From Hohaiivirga grylli (GTDB taxonomy: Bacteria; Pseudomonadota; Alphaproteobacteria; Rhizobiales; Beijerinckiaceae): a stretch of 64,000 nucleotides of DNA. Positions within the stretch are counted from its first letter, which is position 1; each line of letters opens with the position of its first letter. Below the pieces are notes generated by a model. The model was not told the origin of the DNA, made no database searches, and saw only the letters and a list, made by a program, of their open reading frames with translations. Where the stretch lies: contig NZ_JBBYXI010000003.1 in the NCBI RefSeq assembly GCF_039655745.1, forward strand, positions 310,001 to 374,000, in the 5' to 3' direction. The translations under genes and the position numbers were made by a program. Positions 18,723 to 27,408 of the stretch are shown here, piece by piece.

Positions 18723-18965
18723 CTTGTTGAGACATGAAATTTTACAAGTGTGGAAAATTATCAGTCGTAAATAAAAAAAGTGAAGGCAATCGTCGAATTA
18801 TTTGCCCGTTAAGCAAAACGTAAACGTAAAATTAACCAAGTTGCTCAAGAGTTGGTTTTAGACGCACCAAGTATCCGAATCATGAAGTGAACTGGCGGGT
18901 TTTTCCGACAGCTACCCGTGAGGAACGCGGTGTGGGTAGAGGCAATTTTTGGGAGCACGACGTAA
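18723..18965 (+). other. Upstream region of ftsQ, no gene seen
   Basis: No supported reading frame is present. murB and ddl are absent, with no visible remnant. The stretch holds TTAACC at 18832 and an inverted CTACCC/GGGTAG pair (18912-18917 with 18934-18939) shortly before the ftsQ ribosome-binding site. It should contain the ftsQAZ promoter, but I could not assign boxes with confidence. Confidence 0.4.
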
Positions 18966-19934
18966 ATGAGGAGCACAGGACGCATGCAGCGACCAGTTAC
19001 TACCGGTTCTACCGGTAGAACGGACGCCTATGCCTCTGCTCCTCGTGGGTGGGTGAATGCTCCAGAGGTCGGTTTTACCTATTCAAGGAAGTCCTCACGT
19101 AAGCACTACAGAAAATCTGCGTCCCGTGTGCTGCCGCGTTTTCTCGGAACATATCTTCTGACTGGCTTCTTCAGTGCCACAGCACTTTTTGGTCTGTGGC
19201 AGAGTGGACAAATTAACGAATTCATTAATGAAAATGGTCCATTGTACCATGTCGCTGCCCGTGCATTCGGCCTTGGCATTGACCGCGTAACAATTGCTGG
19301 CATCAATCAGCTGCGCGAAAGTGAAATTTTGGGTGCTGCTGGCATCAGCCCGAAAGTTTCTTTGCTGTTTGTTGATGCAAATGAAATGCGTGACCAGCTT
19401 GAAAGAATGCCGCTGGTTAAAACTGCCGCCGTGCGTAAGCTGTATCCGAATGAGCTCGTGATTACTCTGACAGAGCGTGAGCCATTTGCAATCTGGCAAC
19501 TGAATGGTGAGCTTTTCATCGTTGCTGAAGACGGTACTGTTATAGATCACACGGTTGATGCACGCTTTGCTTCTCTGCCACTGGTTGTTGGTGAGAATGC
19601 AAATAAGCATATCAAAGAATATTTAGCTCTGCTTGATGCTGCAGGCCCTCTGAAGAAGAGAATCCGGGCTGGAACTTATGTTGCAGGTCGTCGCTGGACG
19701 CTCAAGATGGAAAACGGCGTTGATGTCCGCCTTCCTGAGACTGGCACGATGGAAGCTTTGCAGAGAATGGTGTCGCTGGAGCGGGCACAGAGTGTTCTTG
19801 AAAAAGATATTCTGGCTGTTGATCTGCGTATGCCTGACAGGGTTGTTGTGCGTTTATCTGGAGAGGCAGCAGCTGCGCGTGCTGAAACCATGAAGAAAAA
19901 GAAATTTTATGGCGTGAAAGGAATTCAGTCATGA
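18966..19934 (+). CDS. ftsQ: Cell division protein FtsQ
   Basis: A 322-residue bitopic membrane protein. The N-terminal tail of about 50 residues is basic and Ser/Thr/Arg-rich. A transmembrane helix spans about 57-78 and the POTRA domain about 100-170 (DRVTIAGINQLRESEILGAAGI). The FtsQ beta domain follows, with VRKLYPNELVITLTEREPFAIW. It scaffolds FtsL and FtsB in the divisome. The ATG has GGGAG upstream. It overlaps ftsA by four bases. Confidence 0.94.
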   Translation: MRSTGRMQRPVTTGSTGRTDAYASAPRGWVNAPEVGFTYSRKSSRKHYRKSASRVLPRFLGTYLLTGFFSATALFGLWQSGQINEFINENGPLYHVAARAFGLGIDRVTIAGINQLRESEILGAAGISPKVSLLFVDANEMRDQLERMPLVKTAAVRKLYPNELVITLTEREPFAIWQLNGELFIVAEDGTVIDHTVDARFASLPLVVGENANKHIKEYLALLDAAGPLKKRIRAGTYVAGRRWTLKMENGVDVRLPETGTMEALQRMVSLERAQSVLEKDILAVDLRMPDRVVVRLSGEAAAARAETMKKKKFYGVKGIQS

Positions 19935-21241
19935 ACTCCTTTACACACAACATGAAACCACTTTCTGCTCGCCGTAGTGCAACTTTGTCTGTTCTGGATG
20001 TCGGAACGAACAAGGTGGTTTGCCTCGTTGCTGAGCTTCGTCCGGCAGAAGGTCTGGAAGCCCTGAAGGGTCGGACACATCTTGCCCGGATTATCGGTAT
20101 CGGTCATCAGCGCTCGCTTGGTATCAAGGCAGGTGCAATCGTTGATCTGGATGCTGCTGAAATGTCTATCCGTCATGCTGTTCACGCTGCTGAGCGTATG
20201 GCTAAGGTGGAAATTCAGTCTGTTATCGTCAATATGACAGGTGGTCGTGTTGGCTCTCAGCACTTCGAAGCTGAAGTCAATGTGCGCAATCCTGTAACGA
20301 ATAATGATCTGTATCGGGTTCTGGAGACGGCAAGCCGCCACGACCCACGTACCGGTCGTCTTCCGCTACACGCTCTGCCAACAGGCTTTATGCTTGATGC
20401 TCAGCGCAATATTGTTGATCCAACAGGCATGATTGGCGAGAAGCTCGGTGTTGATCTGCATGTTGTCAGCTCTGAAAATGCCGCAACACGCAATCTGATG
20501 CTGGCTGTTGAGCGCTGCCATCTTGGTGTTGAAGCGGTTGTTGCAACACCTTACGCATCGGGTCTTGCTGCGCTGGTTGATGATGAAGCTGATATGGGTT
20601 GTGCGGTTATTGATCTCGGGGCAGGGACAACCAGCACAAGCGTGTTCTCAAATGGCTACCTTGTCCATGCAGATGTGATTGCAGTTGGTGCGCATCACGT
20701 CACGATGGATATCGCGCGTGGTCTTTCAACACGTGTGGCTTCAGCTGAGCGTATCAAGACGCTTTATGGTTCGACAGTTCCTTCCAGTTCTGATGACCGT
20801 GATCTGATCGCTGTGCCTCAGGTTGATGAAGACGAGCGTGATATTCCTAACCACATTCCAAAATCCCATCTGGTTCGTATCATTCGTCCACGGGTTGAGG
20901 AAATTCTGGAACTGGTTCGTGACAGATTACGCCACTCCGGTTTCCTCGGAGTTGCAAGTCGTCGCATTGTTCTGACGGGTGGCGGTAGTCAGCTCGTTGG
21001 GGTGCCAGAGCTCGCACGTCAGATTTTCAAAGGTCAGGTTCGTGTTGGTCGTCCGCTTGGTATCAAGGGGCTTCCTGAAGCTGCAAAAGGTCCAGCATTT
21101 TCAACTGCTGTAGGCCTTCTGGTTTATCCGCAGGTTGCGCATATCGAATATTTCGAACCGCGTTCTTCCGGCTTTTTCAAAGGAACCGGTACTGATGGCT
21201 ACTTCTCAAGAGTGGGTCGTTGGTTAAGGGAAAGTTTTTAA
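19931..21241 (+). CDS. ftsA: Actin-like division protein FtsA
   Basis: A 436-residue peripheral membrane ATPase that tethers FtsZ. The phosphate-1 loop is VLDVGTNKVVCLVAE, the SHS2/1C region lies at about 90-170, phosphate-2 is VIDLGAGTTSTSVFS, and the adenosine motif is IVLTGGGSQLVGVPELA. The C-terminal end (YFSRVGRWLRESF) is an amphipathic membrane-targeting helix. It is coupled to ftsQ by an ATGA overlap. Confidence 0.96.
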   Translation: MNSFTHNMKPLSARRSATLSVLDVGTNKVVCLVAELRPAEGLEALKGRTHLARIIGIGHQRSLGIKAGAIVDLDAAEMSIRHAVHAAERMAKVEIQSVIVNMTGGRVGSQHFEAEVNVRNPVTNNDLYRVLETASRHDPRTGRLPLHALPTGFMLDAQRNIVDPTGMIGEKLGVDLHVVSSENAATRNLMLAVERCHLGVEAVVATPYASGLAALVDDEADMGCAVIDLGAGTTSTSVFSNGYLVHADVIAVGAHHVTMDIARGLSTRVASAERIKTLYGSTVPSSSDDRDLIAVPQVDEDERDIPNHIPKSHLVRIIRPRVEEILELVRDRLRHSGFLGVASRRIVLTGGGSQLVGVPELARQIFKGQVRVGRPLGIKGLPEAAKGPAFSTAVGLLVYPQVAHIEYFEPRSSGFFKGTGTDGYFSRVGRWLRESF

Positions 21242-21250
21242 GTTTGAGCA

Positions 21251-21303
21251 GGCGGCAGCGCGGCGGCTGTTGTCACAACATTGGTAACAGTCGCGTGTCC
21301 GCC
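21251..21303 (+). other. Stable stem-loop in the ftsA-ftsZ spacer
   Basis: GCGGCTGTT (21263-21271) pairs with AACAGTCGC (21286-21294), with one G-U pair and a 14-nt loop. Outside it, GGCGG (21251-21255) can pair with CCGCC (21299-21303). No T run follows immediately. It may be an attenuator, a processing site or an mRNA stability element upstream of ftsZ. Confidence 0.5.
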
Positions 21304-21345
21304 GCACGCAAGTTTTAGTGAGACGCCACGAGAGGGCATTGGGTC

Positions 21346-23148
21346 ATGGCAATTAATCTTCAAGCTCCGGATATCCGGGAACTTAAGCCACACATCACAG
21401 TTTTTGGTGTTGGCGGTGCAGGTGGTAACGCCGTAAACAACATGATTGAATCGGGCTTGCTCGGTGTTGATTTCGTTGTTGCAAATACAGATGCTCAGGC
21501 TCTGACATCTTCTAAGGCACAGCGCGTTATCCAGATGGGTCTTCAGGTTACTGAAGGTCTGGGTGCTGGTTCTCAGCCGGAAGTCGGTCGTGCAGCAGCT
21601 GAAGAAGTGATCGACGAAATCCGTGATCAGCTTTCCGGTGCTCACATGGTCTTCATCACCGGTGGTATGGGTGGTGGCACAGGTACAGGTGCTGCTCCTG
21701 TTGTTGCCCGCGCTGCTCGTGAAATGGGTATTCTGACTGTTGGTGTTGTTACAAAGCCTTTCCAGTTTGAAGGTATCCGCCGTATGCGCGTTGCCGAAGC
21801 TGGTATCGAAGAGCTGCAGCAGTCTGTTGACACTCTGATCGTTATTCCAAACCAGAACCTGTTCCGGGTTGCCAACGAGAAGACAACATTTGCTGATGCC
21901 TTCGCAATGGCTGACGAAGTTCTCTACTCAGGTGTTGCCTGCATCACTGACCTGATGGTCAAAGAAGGCCTGATCAACCTTGACTTTGCTGACGTTCGTG
22001 CCGTTATGCGCGGTATGGGCAAGGCCATGATGGGTACAGGTGAAGCAACGGGTGAGAGCCGTGCCATTCAGGCTGCTGAAGCAGCTATCGCTAACCCACT
22101 GCTTGATGAAGTTTCCATGAAGGGTGCTCGCGGCCTTCTGATTTCGATCACAGGCGGTAAGGATCTGACCCTGTACGAAGTTGACGAAGCTGCAACACGC
22201 ATTCGTGAAGAAGTTGATCAGGAAGCAAATATCATTCTTGGCGCAACCTACGATGAAGGCCTTGAAGGTTCTATCCGTGTGTCGGTTGTTGCAACAGGTA
22301 TTGATCAGGCTCTTATTGATGCCCAGCATCCTGTATCAGTTGCAGAACAGCGTATTTCTGAAGTTGCAGAACGTCTGCGTGCAGAAGCCCGCGCCCGTGC
22401 TGCCCAGCCAGTTGCTCAGGAAGCCCCGGTTGCTGCTCCTGTTGAAGTTGCTGCTGTCGCTGCCCCGGTTGCTCCGGCTCCAGTCGCTCCAGCTCCTGTT
22501 GTTGAAGAAGCTCCGGCTCCTGCACCAGCTGTTCAGACAACAGCTCAGGCATTTGCTCCTGCTCCGGTCATGGTTGCAGCTGCTCCACAGCAGCCAATCG
22601 TGCATGGCAATGTTCTGATGACACCTGCCCAGCCACAAATGGCAACCAACTATGAAATGGCTGCCCCTGTTGTTGCTCAGGTTCAGGAAGAAGTTGCTCT
22701 GCCAGAGAGCTTCATTCCACCAGCTCCAGAGCATGCTGTTATTCGTCCTGCTCGTATGCCGCGCGTTGACGAACTGCCAATGCCTGCTCAGAACCAGATT
22801 CGCGCTCAGCAGTCTGGTGAAACAGAACAGCATCACGAAACACACAAGCGTGTTTCCCTGCTTCAGCGTCTTGCAACTGTCGGTTTCGGCCGTCGTGAAG
22901 ATGTAGCCGAAGAAGCTCATCAGCAGGAAGCTGCTCCGGCGCAGCCTGTTATTCAGCAGCGTCAGGAACCAGTTATGGCTCCACAGCCGCAGGCTTCTTC
23001 TGTTCATGCTGAATATAGCCGTCGTCCGGTTGCTCCACAGGCAGCGGCCCCACAGGCAAGCATGGAAGCTCCACGTCCAGTAGCGCCACGTGCTGCTGAA
23101 GAAGATCAGCTGGAGATCCCAGCATTCCTTCGTCGTCAGGCAAACTGA
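21346..23148 (+). CDS. ftsZ: Tubulin-like division GTPase FtsZ
   Basis: A 600-residue protein; the E. coli protein is 383. The GTPase core occupies about residues 10-320, with GVGGAGGNAVNNM, the tubulin signature GGMGGGTGTG (about 106-115), and NLDFADVRAVM. It is followed by a linker of about 260 residues dominated by Ala, Pro, Val and Gln. The conserved C-terminal peptide EIPAFLRRQAN binds FtsA and other partners. Long linkers are usual in alphaproteobacteria, though this one is at the long end. It polymerises into the Z ring. The ATG has GAGGG upstream. Confidence 0.97.
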   Translation: MAINLQAPDIRELKPHITVFGVGGAGGNAVNNMIESGLLGVDFVVANTDAQALTSSKAQRVIQMGLQVTEGLGAGSQPEVGRAAAEEVIDEIRDQLSGAHMVFITGGMGGGTGTGAAPVVARAAREMGILTVGVVTKPFQFEGIRRMRVAEAGIEELQQSVDTLIVIPNQNLFRVANEKTTFADAFAMADEVLYSGVACITDLMVKEGLINLDFADVRAVMRGMGKAMMGTGEATGESRAIQAAEAAIANPLLDEVSMKGARGLLISITGGKDLTLYEVDEAATRIREEVDQEANIILGATYDEGLEGSIRVSVVATGIDQALIDAQHPVSVAEQRISEVAERLRAEARARAAQPVAQEAPVAAPVEVAAVAAPVAPAPVAPAPVVEEAPAPAPAVQTTAQAFAPAPVMVAAAPQQPIVHGNVLMTPAQPQMATNYEMAAPVVAQVQEEVALPESFIPPAPEHAVIRPARMPRVDELPMPAQNQIRAQQSGETEQHHETHKRVSLLQRLATVGFGRREDVAEEAHQQEAAPAQPVIQQRQEPVMAPQPQASSVHAEYSRRPVAPQAAAPQASMEAPRPVAPRAAEEDQLEIPAFLRRQAN

Positions 23149-23155
23149 AGACAAT

Positions 23156-23196
23156 CGAATCTCCCGTGCTTCCCTCGGCACGGGAGATTCTTTTAC
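23156..23196 (+). terminator. Intrinsic terminator after ftsZ
   Basis: GAATCTCCCGTGC-TTCCCTC-GGCACGGGAGATTC followed by TTTT is a long G+C-rich hairpin ending the ftsQAZ transcript. Confidence 0.9.
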
Positions 23197-23201
23197 CTAT
23201 C

Positions 23202-23218
23202 TGTTACAAATTGTAACA
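23202..23218 (+). promoter_or_regulatory. Perfect inverted repeat TGTTACAA-A-TTGTAACA upstream of lpxC
   Basis: Two 8-bp arms flank a single base. Related half-sites lie downstream before lpxC: GTTACAA near 23272 and GTAACACATCGTAAC near 23313, the last a direct repeat with 10-bp spacing. Together they look like a regulator-binding array, for example for an OmpR-family response regulator. The regulator is unknown. Confidence 0.5.
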
Positions 23219-23432
23219 ATGGCCTCTTACCGGTGATGAACCTGTAAGAGTTTTTTTATGATTTAATGATAAGTTACAATGGCTTGTCGGTGTTTAAAGA
23301 TATTATTTACTCTGTAACACATCGTAACGAAGCGTGATTTGGCTAGTTGCTCGCGCGAGACTATTGTGCGCCGTAGTTGAACAGTACGAAAGATTTAGGA
23401 AGAGCAGATACTTCCGTTCTTCCTGGGTAGTG

Positions 23433-24383
23433 ATGATGAAGCAAACATATCAGACAACACTTCAATCCCCTGTAGCGCTTTCCGGTATCGGTGTTCATTC
23501 CGGTCAAGAAGTGCGGATTGTGTTGCATCCTGCTGATGCCAACCACGGCATCAAGTTTCTTCGCACTGGGCTTTCAAACAACCGCGAGCGTCTGATTGAA
23601 GCACGCCATGTAACGGTAAGTGCAACTGCGCTTTGTACTGTTGTTGGCGATGAAGAGGCCGGGTCTGTTTCGACAATCGAACATTTGATGGCAGCCTTCA
23701 CCGGCTTGGGCGTTGATAACGTCCTTGTTGAGATTGATGGACCAGAAATGCCAATTCTAGATGGCAGCTCGGCACCTTTCGTTGAAGCTATTGATCAGGT
23801 TGGTCTGGTTGAGCAGAGTGCAGGCCGTCGTTATGTAAAGGTTCTCCGCCCCGTTCGCGTTGAGAACGGTAAGGCTTTCTCTGAGCTTCTGCCAAATGAC
23901 CGTGGCTTCCGCCTTGATGTTGATATTGATTTTGAGACATCAGTCATTGGACGTCAGCGTATGGTTGTTGACCTGTCGCCAAGCGTTTTCCGTAAGGAAA
24001 TCTCCAAGGCCAGAACTTTTGGTTTTATGAGTGATGTCGAGAAGCTCTGGAAGATTGGTTTTGCCAAAGGGTCTTCACTCGAAAACTCTATTGCTATTGA
24101 TGGCGATAAGATACTGAATCCCGAAGGTCTGCGTTACGCTGATGAGTTTGTTCGCCACAAGCTGCTTGATGCTGTTGGTGATCTTTCTCTGGCTGGGCTA
24201 CCGCTTCTGGGAACATACCGTTCATATTGTGGCGGTCATAAGATGAACTTCCTTGTGCTGGAAGCTCTGTTTGCTGATCGCTCCAACTATACAATTGTTG
24301 AAGTTCCGGCAGCTCGCGAGAAGGTTATGCTCGAAGCACGGAGTGCTAGGGTTGCTCCGGCCTATGCACCCGAAATGCGCTGA
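23433..24383 (+). CDS. lpxC: UDP-3-O-acyl-N-acetylglucosamine deacetylase
   Basis: A 316-residue zinc enzyme catalysing the committed step of lipid A synthesis. Zinc-site residues are visible as His84 in EHLMAAF, and His242 and Asp246 in HKLLD. The first domain begins LQSPVALSGIGVHSG. The frame is open upstream to 23334, but homology starts near MKQTYQTTL. The tandem ATGs at 23433 and 23436 are equally possible. It is a single gene between two terminators, preceded by GTTACA-type repeats. Its presence shows that the organism makes lipid A. Confidence 0.95.
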   Translation: MMKQTYQTTLQSPVALSGIGVHSGQEVRIVLHPADANHGIKFLRTGLSNNRERLIEARHVTVSATALCTVVGDEEAGSVSTIEHLMAAFTGLGVDNVLVEIDGPEMPILDGSSAPFVEAIDQVGLVEQSAGRRYVKVLRPVRVENGKAFSELLPNDRGFRLDVDIDFETSVIGRQRMVVDLSPSVFRKEISKARTFGFMSDVEKLWKIGFAKGSSLENSIAIDGDKILNPEGLRYADEFVRHKLLDAVGDLSLAGLPLLGTYRSYCGGHKMNFLVLEALFADRSNYTIVEVPAAREKVMLEARSARVAPAYAPEMR

Positions 24384-24405
24384 TATCACTTCCAGTGATG
24401 ATATT

Positions 24406-24433
24406 TTGAAAAGGCAGCTTAGCTGCCTTTTTT
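24406..24433 (+). terminator. Intrinsic terminator after lpxC
   Basis: AAAAGGCAGC-TTA-GCTGCCTTTTTT is a compact stem with a clean T run 23 bp past the lpxC stop. Confidence 0.9.
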
Positions 24434-24623
24434 GTTGACGTTCTGCTTTTTATGTTGGTTTTGCCCTAGAAACAGCGCTTTTTGTCGAATAAATTTTCAA
24501 CATAATCTGAGCGGTTAACAATAAACTTCGGAAAGTACTGGTTAACTCGTTCAGCTTGGTTTAAAAAGCAGGAAGGCCATAATGGCTTTTTATTGGGTTA
24601 AATTTTTGGAGGGTCGAGAAGGC

Positions 24624-25520
24624 ATGCCTTTCGCCAAGAGAATTCAGGGCGCGAAGGGCGCCGTTGTGCGTACATTGGCTGTTGCTGTATGTGGGTTAAC
24701 ATTAGCAGGCTGCGATACGCTTTCGTCGCTCAACCCCTTTGACAAATCCGACAAATACACCATGGACACCACGCCGGATGTTCCGAACGATCAGCTCTAT
24801 AATGATGGTCTCGGACGTCTCCAGAAGGGTGACTATGATGCCGCTGCGAAGAAATTCCAGCAGCTGGAAAAACAGGCTCCATATTCTGAATGGGCTCCAA
24901 AGGCCCTGATTATGGAAACCTATACACGCTATCAGCAGCAGCAGTGGGAAGATACAATCTCAACCGCTCAGCGTTACTTGCAGCGTTATCCAAATGGTAA
25001 AGATGCGGCTTATGCCCAGTACCTGATGGCTATGTCCAGCTACAATCAGATTCCTGATATCACACGTGATCAGGAAGCTGCTGCAAAGGCCATGGAGTCC
25101 CTGCAGGTTCTGGTTAATCGCTATCCAAAATCTGAATATGTTGCTGACGCCAAGAAGAAGATCCAGTTTGCTAAGGATCAGCTTGCTGGCAACCAGATGG
25201 AAGTTGGCCGTTATTACCTTAATAACCGCAATTACACTGGTGCCATCAATCGCTTCCGCGATGTTGTCTCTCAGTATCAGCAGACCCGTCACGTTGAAGA
25301 AGCTCTTGAGCGTCTGGCAGAAGCCTATATGGCTCTTGGTATCACGAATGAAGCTCAGACAGCTGCAGCGGTTCTCGGCCATAACTTCCCGGATAGCCCA
25401 TGGTACAAGGATGCCTATAAGCTTCTTCAGTCCAATGGTCTTGAACCACGTGAAGATAGAGGTTCCTGGATCAGCCGCTCATTCCGAGGCCTCGCTGGCG
25501 CAGTTGGACTTGAGGGTTAA
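24624..25520 (+). CDS. bamD: Outer membrane assembly lipoprotein BamD
   Basis: A 298-residue lipoprotein of the BAM complex that inserts beta-barrel proteins. The signal peptide ends in the lipobox LTLAGC, with lipidation on the Cys. It is followed by TPR-like repeats, including YNDGLGRLQKGDYDAAAKKF and the YPNGKDAAYAQYLMAMSSYNQ segment typical of BamD. The chosen ATG at 24624 gives a normal signal peptide and follows GGAGGG; an in-frame ATG 14 codons upstream would give an overlong N-terminus. GGTTAAC occurs twice upstream, at 24513 and 24540. recN follows after 7 bp. Confidence 0.94.
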   Translation: MPFAKRIQGAKGAVVRTLAVAVCGLTLAGCDTLSSLNPFDKSDKYTMDTTPDVPNDQLYNDGLGRLQKGDYDAAAKKFQQLEKQAPYSEWAPKALIMETYTRYQQQQWEDTISTAQRYLQRYPNGKDAAYAQYLMAMSSYNQIPDITRDQEAAAKAMESLQVLVNRYPKSEYVADAKKKIQFAKDQLAGNQMEVGRYYLNNRNYTGAINRFRDVVSQYQQTRHVEEALERLAEAYMALGITNEAQTAAAVLGHNFPDSPWYKDAYKLLQSNGLEPREDRGSWISRSFRGLAGAVGLEG

Positions 25521-25527
25521 TGGCTAA

Positions 25528-27249
25528 ATGCTCGTTCAGCTTGCGATCCGTGACATCGTCCTGATCGACAGGCTGGAGCTTGACTTTCGGGACGGCTTAA
25601 GTGTCCTGACGGGTGAAACCGGAACCGGAAAGTCAATATTACTTGATGCTTTCGCGCTCGCCTTAGGCGGGCGCGGAGACGGTGATCTGGTTCGTCATGG
25701 CGAAGCACAAGGGCAGGTGACAGCAGTATTTGACTGTCCTGTAAAGCACCCCGCCCGTCTTATCGCGGAACAATCTGATATCGATACAGAAGGTGACCTT
25801 ATTCTCCGTCGTGTCCAGATGGCGGATGGGCGGACACGTGCCTTCATTAATGATCAGCCTGTGAGCGTACAGGTTTTAAAGTCAGTGGGTGCAGCTCTTG
25901 TTGAGATACATGGTCAGCATGATGACCGTGCTTTGCTTGATCCCTCAAGTCATCGCAATATTCTGGATGTTTTTGGTGGCTTGGGCGAACTCGTGGCAAA
26001 GGTCGCATCAGCATCAGAAAACCTAAGGACTGTCCGTCAGGCATTAAAAAATCACGAGGCAAAAATTGAAACGGCCCGTAAGGAAGCTGATTTTCTGAAA
26101 TTTGCAGTCGATGAACTGACAACTCTTGCCGCGTCACCGGGGGAAGAGGAGGAGCTGTCTGAAAGACGCCAGCTTATGATGCAGTCGGAGAAGGTCGCTC
26201 AGGATATTTCTGAGACACTTGAGATTGTTGCGGGTCAGAATTCACCTTTGCCGCAGTTGTCTGCCGCTATGCGCCGCCTTGAAAGGCGACAGGATCAGGC
26301 TCCTGCATTATTGACAGATAGCGTGAAAGCTCTTGATGAGGCTCTTGTTGCATTTGATAGTGCCCGTAATGCCCTTGAGGAAGCGCTCCGACAGACAGAA
26401 TTTGATCCGCAGGATTTAGAGCGCGTTGAAGAGCGGCTTTTTGCACTGCGTGCTGCAGCGCGCAAATATGATGTGCCGGTAGATGGGTTATCCGTCTTAC
26501 GTGACAAATATTCTAATGATCTTGGGCTCATAGAGGCTGGTGAAGAGCAACTTGGTTCTCTGAAACAGGCTGTTGATCAGGCTGAGAGTAATTATCTGGG
26601 ACTTGCTCGAAAGCTTTCTGAAGGGCGCCTCAAAACAGCAAAGGTGCTTGATGAAGCTGTCCAGAATGAATTACCACCTCTCAAACTGGAAAATGCACGT
26701 TTCATCACAGAAATCAGCCATGATGAGACATCACGGGATGCCACTGGCTTCGACAAAGTCGAATTCTGGACACAAACGAATCCGGGGACGCGCCCTGGCC
26801 CAATGATGAAGGTTGCATCAGGTGGTGAATTATCACGCTTTATGTTGGCTCTTAAGGTTGTTCTGGCCGATAAAGGGTCTGCACCAACATTGGTATTCGA
26901 TGAAATTGATACAGGTGTTGGCGGGGCGGTTGCAGATGCGATTGGGCAGCGTCTCTCCAGACTGGCTGAGAAAGTACAGGTCATGGCTGTTACGCATGCA
27001 CCACAGGTTGCTGCACGTGCCACGAGCCATTTCCAGATACAGAAAAGTCTGGCTCCGGATGGTGAGAAGACAGTCACACGGGTTATCAGCCTGACTGCAG
27101 AGCCGCGTCAGGAAGAGATTGCCCGTATGCTGGCTGGTGAGACAATTTCTGATGAAGCAAGAGCTGCTGCAGCGCATCTTTTACAGGCCGCTGGACAACA
27201 CAAGAAGATCAAGCAGAATGCCAATGCAGCGCAGGGCAAATTACTCTGA
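25528..27249 (+). CDS. recN: DNA repair protein RecN
   Basis: A 573-residue SMC-like ATPase acting in double-strand break repair. The N-terminal Walker A is TGETGTGKSILLDAF, and the hinge-less coiled coil runs about 150-400. The C-terminal ABC signature is ASGGELSRFMLALK, and Walker B is LVFDEIDTGVGG. It sits 7 bp after bamD, a common neighbour in alphaproteobacteria. No SOS (LexA) box was recognised immediately upstream, consistent with cotranscription from bamD. Confidence 0.95.
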   Translation: MLVQLAIRDIVLIDRLELDFRDGLSVLTGETGTGKSILLDAFALALGGRGDGDLVRHGEAQGQVTAVFDCPVKHPARLIAEQSDIDTEGDLILRRVQMADGRTRAFINDQPVSVQVLKSVGAALVEIHGQHDDRALLDPSSHRNILDVFGGLGELVAKVASASENLRTVRQALKNHEAKIETARKEADFLKFAVDELTTLAASPGEEEELSERRQLMMQSEKVAQDISETLEIVAGQNSPLPQLSAAMRRLERRQDQAPALLTDSVKALDEALVAFDSARNALEEALRQTEFDPQDLERVEERLFALRAAARKYDVPVDGLSVLRDKYSNDLGLIEAGEEQLGSLKQAVDQAESNYLGLARKLSEGRLKTAKVLDEAVQNELPPLKLENARFITEISHDETSRDATGFDKVEFWTQTNPGTRPGPMMKVASGGELSRFMLALKVVLADKGSAPTLVFDEIDTGVGGAVADAIGQRLSRLAEKVQVMAVTHAPQVAARATSHFQIQKSLAPDGEKTVTRVISLTAEPRQEEIARMLAGETISDEARAAAAHLLQAAGQHKKIKQNANAAQGKLL

Positions 27250-27408
27250 TTTATAGTTTTCTGTGAGAAGTTTAAAATTGAGCCTATGGGCTGTTGCCGC
27301 CAAGAACAGTCGGGTTATTGTGGGTTTGTTACGGTTAGCCTGCTATAAGGTCTGCTTTATACCGTTACTTCAAACAGAATTTTACCGGTAGATTTATCTG
27401 AGGATACC

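Noticed and set aside
18800..18840. CtrA site of the form TTAA-N7-TTAA upstream of ftsQ
   Set aside because: The two TTAA words present are 19 bases apart, and the better spaced partner is TAAA, so the consensus is not met.
22336..23181. 281-codon open frame antisense to the ftsZ linker
   Set aside because: The low-complexity Ala/Pro/Gln codons of the linker leave few stops on the other strand. The product is Ser/Asn/Trp-rich without homology.
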